Source of the DNA: JANLSO01 sp031362405
GTDB taxonomy: Bacteria; Actinomycetota; Thermoleophilia; Miltoncostaeales; Miltoncostaeaceae
Length of the DNA: 31,558 nucleotides
NCBI GenBank assembly: GCA_031362405.1
Contig: JANLSO010000134.1
Span: 1-31,558 of the forward strand
Direction of reading: 5' to 3'
The first letter of the stretch is position 1; every line of letters begins with the position of its first letter. A program made the position numbers and the translations under genes. The notes beneath the pieces were generated by a model. That model made no database searches and was not told the DNA's origin. It worked only from the letters and a program-made list of their open reading frames with translations. Below are positions 30,026 through 31,558 of this stretch, piece after piece.

Positions 30026-31516
30026 ATGACCCTCCGCGAACTCATCGAGGGCATTCCGGGCGCCCGCCTCGTGGCACCCGATGGCTCTTCGCCCGCCGAT
30101 GCACCCCTGCTCGGTCAGACGACGATCGATCGCATCGCGCCACGGGCCGACGGGGCCCAGCCGGGCGACCTGTTCGTCTGCGTGCCCGGTGTCACTGCCG
30201 ACGGGCACGAATTCGCGGCTCAGGCGGTCGCCGCGGGTGCAACGGCGCTGGTGGTCGAGCGACCCCTCGATGTCGGCGTTCCTCAGGTGTTGGTCGACGA
30301 CGCGCGCCTGGCCATCTCACTGGCGGCGGTCGCGCTGGCGGGCCGACCCGCCGACCGGCTGTGGGTGGTCGGGGTGACGGGAACCAACGGCAAGACCACG
30401 TGCGCCTACCTGCTGCGGGCGGTTCTCGAGGCCGCCGGCCGTCACTGCGGCCTCATTGGCACCGTCGAGACGATTGTCGCGGGCGCGGCGATCGACGCCT
30501 CTCACACCACTCCCGATCCGCGCGAGCTGCAGAGCTTGTTCGCACGGATGAACGTGGCCGGAGACACGGCCTGCGCGATGGAGGTCTCCTCCCACGCCCT
30601 CGATCAGCGCCGCGTCGCCGGGGTGCCCTTCGCGGCCGCGCTCTTCACGAACCTCACCCGCGATCACCTCGACTACCACCCGGATGTCGAGGCCTACTAC
30701 CGGGCCAAGCGCGCGTTGTTCGTGCGTCGTGCCGGTGATGGGGCGAACCCTCCGGCGGCCGTCAATCTCGACGACGAGTATGGCCGCCGTCTTGCCACCG
30801 AGACCACGGCGCTCGGCTACGCGATCCACCAGCCCGCCGATGTTGCGCCGATGCGCTTCGACCTGGGTCTGCGGGGAACCTCGGCGCAGGTGCGCACGCC
30901 GCGCGGGGTCCTGGAGATCGAGACGACGCTGCGCGGCGCTTTCAACCTCTCCAACGTGCTCGGCGTGATCGCGATGGGTGAGCTGCTCGGGCTCTCCCAC
31001 GAACACGTAGCGGCCGGGATTGCCGGTCTGCGCGGCGTCCCGGGGAGGCTCGAACCGGTGGAGGCAGGCCAGCCTTTCCCCGTGCTCGTCGACTACGCCC
31101 ACACGCCCGATTCGCTGAAGAACGTCCTTCGTGCGGTCCGCGACCTGGCGGGGGAGGGCCGTGTGATCGTCGTCGTCGGCTGCGGCGGCGACCGCGATCG
31201 TGGCAAGCGGCCGCTGATGGGAGCCATCGCCCGCCGGCTCGCCGACGTCGCGGTGATCACCTCCGACAATCCGCGCAGCGAAGACCCTGAGGCGATCATC
31301 GCCGAGATCGTTGCGGGCGCAACCGACGGGCCTGCCTCGATGGTGATCGAGCCCGATCGGCGCCGGGCCATCCACGCGGCCCTTGCACAGGCCGGCGACC
31401 GTGACATCGTGCTCATCGCGGGCAAGGGGCACGAGCGGGGGCAGGAGGTCGCCGGGGTGATCACCCCGTTCGACGACCGCGACGTGGCACGCGAACTTCT
31501 GGGGGAAACGGCGTGA
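30026..31516 (+). CDS. murE: UDP-MurNAc-tripeptide synthetase, meso-DAP adding
   Basis: A 496-aa Mur ligase that adds the third amino acid to UDP-MurNAc-L-Ala-D-Glu. ATP-binding loop GTNGKT (119-124), TTPDP and MEVSSHALDQRRV in the substrate domain, the central-domain FTNLTRDHLDYH with the carbamylated lysine region YRAKRALF, and the C-terminal SDNPRSEDP, where DNPR (about 414-417) is the motif that recognises meso-diaminopimelate rather than lysine. This agrees with lysA in the same window. I chose ATG 30026 over GTG 30005. Stop overlaps the next gene by 4 bp. Confidence 0.96.
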   Translation: MTLRELIEGIPGARLVAPDGSSPADAPLLGQTTIDRIAPRADGAQPGDLFVCVPGVTADGHEFAAQAVAAGATALVVERPLDVGVPQVLVDDARLAISLAAVALAGRPADRLWVVGVTGTNGKTTCAYLLRAVLEAAGRHCGLIGTVETIVAGAAIDASHTTPDPRELQSLFARMNVAGDTACAMEVSSHALDQRRVAGVPFAAALFTNLTRDHLDYHPDVEAYYRAKRALFVRRAGDGANPPAAVNLDDEYGRRLATETTALGYAIHQPADVAPMRFDLGLRGTSAQVRTPRGVLEIETTLRGAFNLSNVLGVIAMGELLGLSHEHVAAGIAGLRGVPGRLEPVEAGQPFPVLVDYAHTPDSLKNVLRAVRDLAGEGRVIVVVGCGGDRDRGKRPLMGAIARRLADVAVITSDNPRSEDPEAIIAEIVAGATDGPASMVIEPDRRRAIHAALAQAGDRDIVLIAGKGHERGQEVAGVITPFDDRDVARELLGETA

Positions 31517-31558
31517 CGCTGACGATCAATGAGGTCTTGAAGGCAACGCCGGGCGCGT
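31513..31558 (+). CDS. murF: MurF, start only (cut by window end)
   Basis: The GTG at 31513 overlaps the murE stop by 4 bp (GTGA) and reads TLTINEVLKATPGA, which matches the usual start of MurF, the ligase that adds D-Ala-D-Ala to UDP-MurNAc-tripeptide. Only 15 codons are present, so the call rests mainly on the conserved murE-murF order. Confidence 0.75.
   Translation, partial: MTLTINEVLKATPGA

Noticed and set aside
30317..31432. Long minus-strand open frame opposite murE
   Set aside because: It is the mirror of a GC-rich gene with secure motifs; no motif is seen on the minus strand.

Overview
The window is GC-rich, gene-dense chromosomal DNA with strong G/C bias at third codon positions, many GTG starts and extensive 1-4 bp stop/start overlaps. 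A meso-diaminopimelate cell-wall pathway (lysA; a murE carrying the DNPR motif), a family 5 uracil-DNA glycosylase, actinobacterial-type LexA boxes and a Tad locus together suggest an actinomycete-like Gram-positive. A deep lineage such as Thermoleophilia is my best guess, by inference only. No rRNA, tRNA, CRISPR array or insertion sequence was recognised.

Layout. 1-6,380: a minus-strand uracil-DNA glycosylase, then a plus-strand metabolic block lysA-thrB-folP-like-tal-glpX plus a small unknown gene, closed by a 24-bp perfect palindrome. 6,400-8,530: a decayed gene in shifting frames, a GNAT acetyltransferase, a coiled-coil protein and a DUF192 protein. 8,531-9,895: a very large pentapeptide-repeat protein. 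10,075-15,988: an atypical response regulator followed by a Tad secretion/pilus operon (unknown protein, CpaB, TadZ, TadA, TadB, TadC and a small pilin-like protein with a very basic tail). 16,016-16,723: a one-ORF ribbon-helix-helix/PIN antitoxin-toxin fusion with its own operator-like palindrome. 16,839-19,551: a secreted protein and a two-component system. 19,595-21,255: an ECF sigma factor and a membrane anti-sigma/DUF4349 protein. 21,264-22,184: a SAM methyltransferase.

22,129-26,349 (minus strand) is the most interesting part. Seven overlapping genes are read in this order: small two-helix membrane protein, Ppx/GppA-type phosphatase, ExeA-like AAA+ ATPase, unknown 115-aa protein, N-terminal CHAD half, C-terminal CHAD half, metallophosphoesterase. 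CHAD domains bind polyphosphate and Ppx/GppA enzymes hydrolyse it, so this looks like a polyphosphate operon. The first gene has a promoter whose -35 and -10 elements each lie inside a LexA (SOS) box, so the operon, or at least the small membrane protein, is probably induced by DNA damage. It is transcribed divergently from the division/cell-wall cluster.

26,467-31,558 (plus strand) is the start of that cluster: mraZ-rsmH-ftsL-ftsI-murE-murF (cut by the window end). It is preceded by three TGGGG repeats at 10-bp spacing, the known MraZ-binding arrangement, placed over the mraZ promoter. Several promoters here put the -10 hexamer only 7-12 nt upstream of the start codon, which suggests leaderless mRNAs are common in this organism.
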